Shown in pieces: positions 13,051 through 14,297 of a DNA stretch of 14,297 bases (the stretch's first letter is position 1; every line of letters starts with the position of its first letter). Under the pieces are notes generated by a model that searched no databases, had not been told where the DNA came from, and saw only the letters and a program-made list of their open reading frames with translations. A program made the translations under genes and the position numbers. Source of the DNA: Candidatus Woesearchaeota archaeon (GTDB lineage: Archaea; Nanobdellota; Nanobdellia; SCGC-AAA011-G17; GW2011-AR17); the NCBI GenBank assembly GCA_009691355.1, contig SICW01000016.1, positions 1 through 14,297 of the forward strand, given 5' to 3'.

Positions 13051-13149
13051 ATGCGTAAAAAGTTTTTACGGTTTGTTGAGAACCTAGAACATATGGAAAA
13101 AGAAGAGGTTGATGAAGAAAATTCTATTGGGCCTTATGTCGCTATGTAA
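13051..13149 (+). CDS. 32-aa hypothetical microprotein, leaderless
   Basis: The frame reads MRKKFLRFVENLEHMEKEEV, then DEENSIGPYVAM, with TAA at 13147. A basic N-terminal end is followed by a predicted amphipathic helix with a long acidic run and a short hydrophobic tail. No family is recognised, and no signal peptide or true membrane segment is present. Coding support is the TATA box at leaderless distance and a T6 tract 35 nt after the stop (13185-13190). It precedes ftsZ on the same strand but has its own promoter and terminator, so a functional link to division is only a guess. Confidence 0.5.
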   Translation: MRKKFLRFVENLEHMEKEEVDEENSIGPYVAM

Positions 13150-13184
13150 TTTTCTAAACTCAATCTTTCATTTCACAACATCAA

Positions 13185-13190
13185 TTTTTT
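13185..13190 (+). terminator. T6 tract between the 32-aa gene and ftsZ
   Basis: Six T residues 35 nt after the 32-aa stop, with no strong hairpin. It separates that unit from the ftsZ promoter that begins about 28 nt later. Confidence 0.45.
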
Positions 13191-13217
13191 AGAATGGCTC
13201 CAAGAGTATAATAATCC

Positions 13218-13224
13218 TTATAAA
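13218..13224 (+). promoter_or_regulatory. TATA box for ftsZ
   Basis: TTATAAA, with CC just before it as a possible partial BRE. Transcription is predicted near 13245-13250, leaving a leader of roughly 20-25 nt before ATG 13270. That makes ftsZ a leadered transcript, unlike its leaderless neighbours. Confidence 0.6.
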
Positions 13225-13254
13225 TGAGTGGAGCAACTGCTTGTAGAATTATCC

Positions 13255-13262
13255 AAAGGAGG
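13255..13262 (+). promoter_or_regulatory. Strong Shine-Dalgarno of ftsZ
   Basis: AAAGGAGG ends 7 nt before ATG 13270, the best ribosome binding site in the window. It fixes the ftsZ start and rules out the out-of-frame ATG at 13224. Confidence 0.8.
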
Positions 13263-13269
13263 AAAGAAA

Positions 13270-14297
13270 ATGAACGTATTTGGTTCTTTAATTGAAAACG
13301 CATTAAAAAATGTTGAAACACCTAGTCATCAAGTAGAAATAGGGCAGGCAAACATCAAAGTCATAGGTTGTGGTGGTGGTGGTACAAACGCTACAAATTG
13401 GCTCTTTAAGAAAGGTATTCAAGGAGCAGAAATTGTCGCAATCAACACAGATAAACAACACTTAGATCTTGTAGAAGCAGATAAAAAGATTCTAATTGGT
13501 AGAGATCTTACAAGAGGGTTAGGTTGTGGTGGATTTCCAGAGAAAGGAAGAGAAGCTGCAAAAGAGCAACTAGGAGAACTCAAAGAAATTCTTCGTGGTA
13601 CAGATATGGTCTTCATCACTGCTGGTATGGGCGGTGGTACAGGAACAGGATGTGCTCCAGTAGTTGCACAACTCGCAAAAGAAGAGAAAGCAATTGTTAT
13701 TGGCACAGTAACTATGCCCTTTGAAATTGAACGTGCAAGAGTTGAAAAAGCAGAATATGGTTTACAACAATTAAGAGACATCTGTGATACAGTTATTGTT
13801 ATTGATAACAACAGACTAGTCAAAATTGCAGGGAATTTACCCATTCAACAAGCATTCGCTGTAGCAAACGAATTAATCTCTACCATGATTAAAGGAATCG
13901 TAGAAATCATTGCAGTTCCATCCTTAGTCAATTTAGATTATGCAGATGTAAAAGCAATTATGTCCAACGGTGACGTCTCTGTTATTGGTATTGGAGAATC
14001 TGATTCACAAAATAGAGTAGAAGAAGCTGTAAAAAGAGCTTTGTCTAATCCATTACTGGAAGTCAGTTATGAAGGTGCAACCGGTGCATTGATTCACGTA
14101 GCTGGTGGGGATGATTTAACTCTTGATGAAGTAAACAGAGTTGGAGACTTTATCACCCAAGCATTAGATGAAGATGCAAACGTTATCTGGGGAGCAAGAA
14201 TCTCTGGGGATATGAAAGGAAAACTTCGTGTCATGACCATTATTACTGGAGTAAATTCACCTTACGTTATGGGAAGAGGTTCGAAGAAAAAAGACAC
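13270..14297 (+). CDS. ftsZ: Cell division GTPase FtsZ (C-terminal end outside window)
   Basis: The 342 visible residues form a tubulin-fold GTPase that polymerises into the division ring. The nucleotide-binding loop IKVIGCGGGGTNATNW lies at about residues 29-44, NTDKQHLD at 59-66, and the tubulin/FtsZ signature GMGGGTGTGCAP at about 119-130. The T7 catalytic loop is NLDYADVK, with the aspartate that completes GTP hydrolysis in the next subunit. NLPIQQAF, PSLVNLDYAD, NVIWGARI and KLRVMTIITGV resemble archaeal FtsZ2 more than FtsZ1, from memory. The frame is open at the right edge, where a Lys-rich linker (GRGSKKKD) begins. It has its own TATA box and Shine-Dalgarno. In other archaea secE and nusG often follow. 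Confidence 0.96.
   Translation, partial: MNVFGSLIENALKNVETPSHQVEIGQANIKVIGCGGGGTNATNWLFKKGIQGAEIVAINTDKQHLDLVEADKKILIGRDLTRGLGCGGFPEKGREAAKEQLGELKEILRGTDMVFITAGMGGGTGTGCAPVVAQLAKEEKAIVIGTVTMPFEIERARVEKAEYGLQQLRDICDTVIVIDNNRLVKIAGNLPIQQAFAVANELISTMIKGIVEIIAVPSLVNLDYADVKAIMSNGDVSVIGIGESDSQNRVEEAVKRALSNPLLEVSYEGATGALIHVAGGDDLTLDEVNRVGDFITQALDEDANVIWGARISGDMKGKLRVMTIITGVNSPYVMGRGSKKKD

Noticed and set aside
13224..13295. Short frame starting at ATG 13224 upstream of ftsZ
   Set aside because: It lies within the TATA box and is out of frame with ftsZ; the start would precede the predicted transcription start.
13419..13844. Long reverse-strand frame opposite ftsZ
   Set aside because: It is the antisense shadow of a strongly conserved ftsZ coding region, low-complexity and without a promoter or ribosome binding site.

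Overview
The window is archaeal, AT-rich and gene-dense. Eukaryote-like RNA polymerase subunits (H, B'', B', A', A'') lead into L30e, NusA, S12 and S7, then L35Ae and L10e, with ftsZ at the right edge. The split B subunit, intron-bearing tRNA, mostly leaderless TATA promoters, several microproteins and low GC suggest an uncultivated small-genome archaeon, plausibly DPANN (Woesearchaeota/Pacearchaeota-like). That placement is inference from gene content and style; no phylogeny was run.

Layout: (i) 1-109, the C-terminal tail of an unidentified gene. (ii) 110-345, an intergenic stretch with two TATA-like boxes, competing inverted repeats and a possible 38-codon leaderless ORF running into tRNA-Asp. 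(iii) 346-562, tRNA-Asp(GTC), then six bases later a tRNA-Lys(TTT) that reads correctly only if two introns are removed: 51 nt at canonical position 30/31 and 12 nt at 37/38. (iv) 605-8497, rpoH-rpoB''-rpoB'-rpoA'-rpoA''-rpl30e-nusA, every junction overlapping or within 1 nt, so translationally coupled. (v) 8522-9586, a leaderless internal promoter followed by rps12-rps7. (vi) 9587-9727, T-tracts, a tandem 13-bp repeat and a TATA box. (vii) 9728-12352, a 620-residue nucleotidyltransferase-fold protein with HEPN-like helical regions, overlapping rpl35ae, then rpl10e. (viii) 12353-13269, a zone of small genes: a 40-aa leaderless protein, a reverse-strand 114-aa orphan, and 28-aa and 32-aa candidate microproteins, with compact TATA promoters and T-tract terminators. 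(ix) 13270 to the end, ftsZ (FtsZ2-like), with its own TATA box and a strong Shine-Dalgarno sequence.

Together the genes form a transcription-translation block: core RNA polymerase, an elongation/termination factor, four ribosomal proteins and two tRNAs. The gene following rps12-rps7, where many archaea carry elongation factor 1A, is here the nucleotidyltransferase-like protein. The least ordinary parts are the doubly interrupted tRNA-Lys, that nucleotidyltransferase-HEPN-like protein overlapping rpl35ae, and the microprotein zone before ftsZ.
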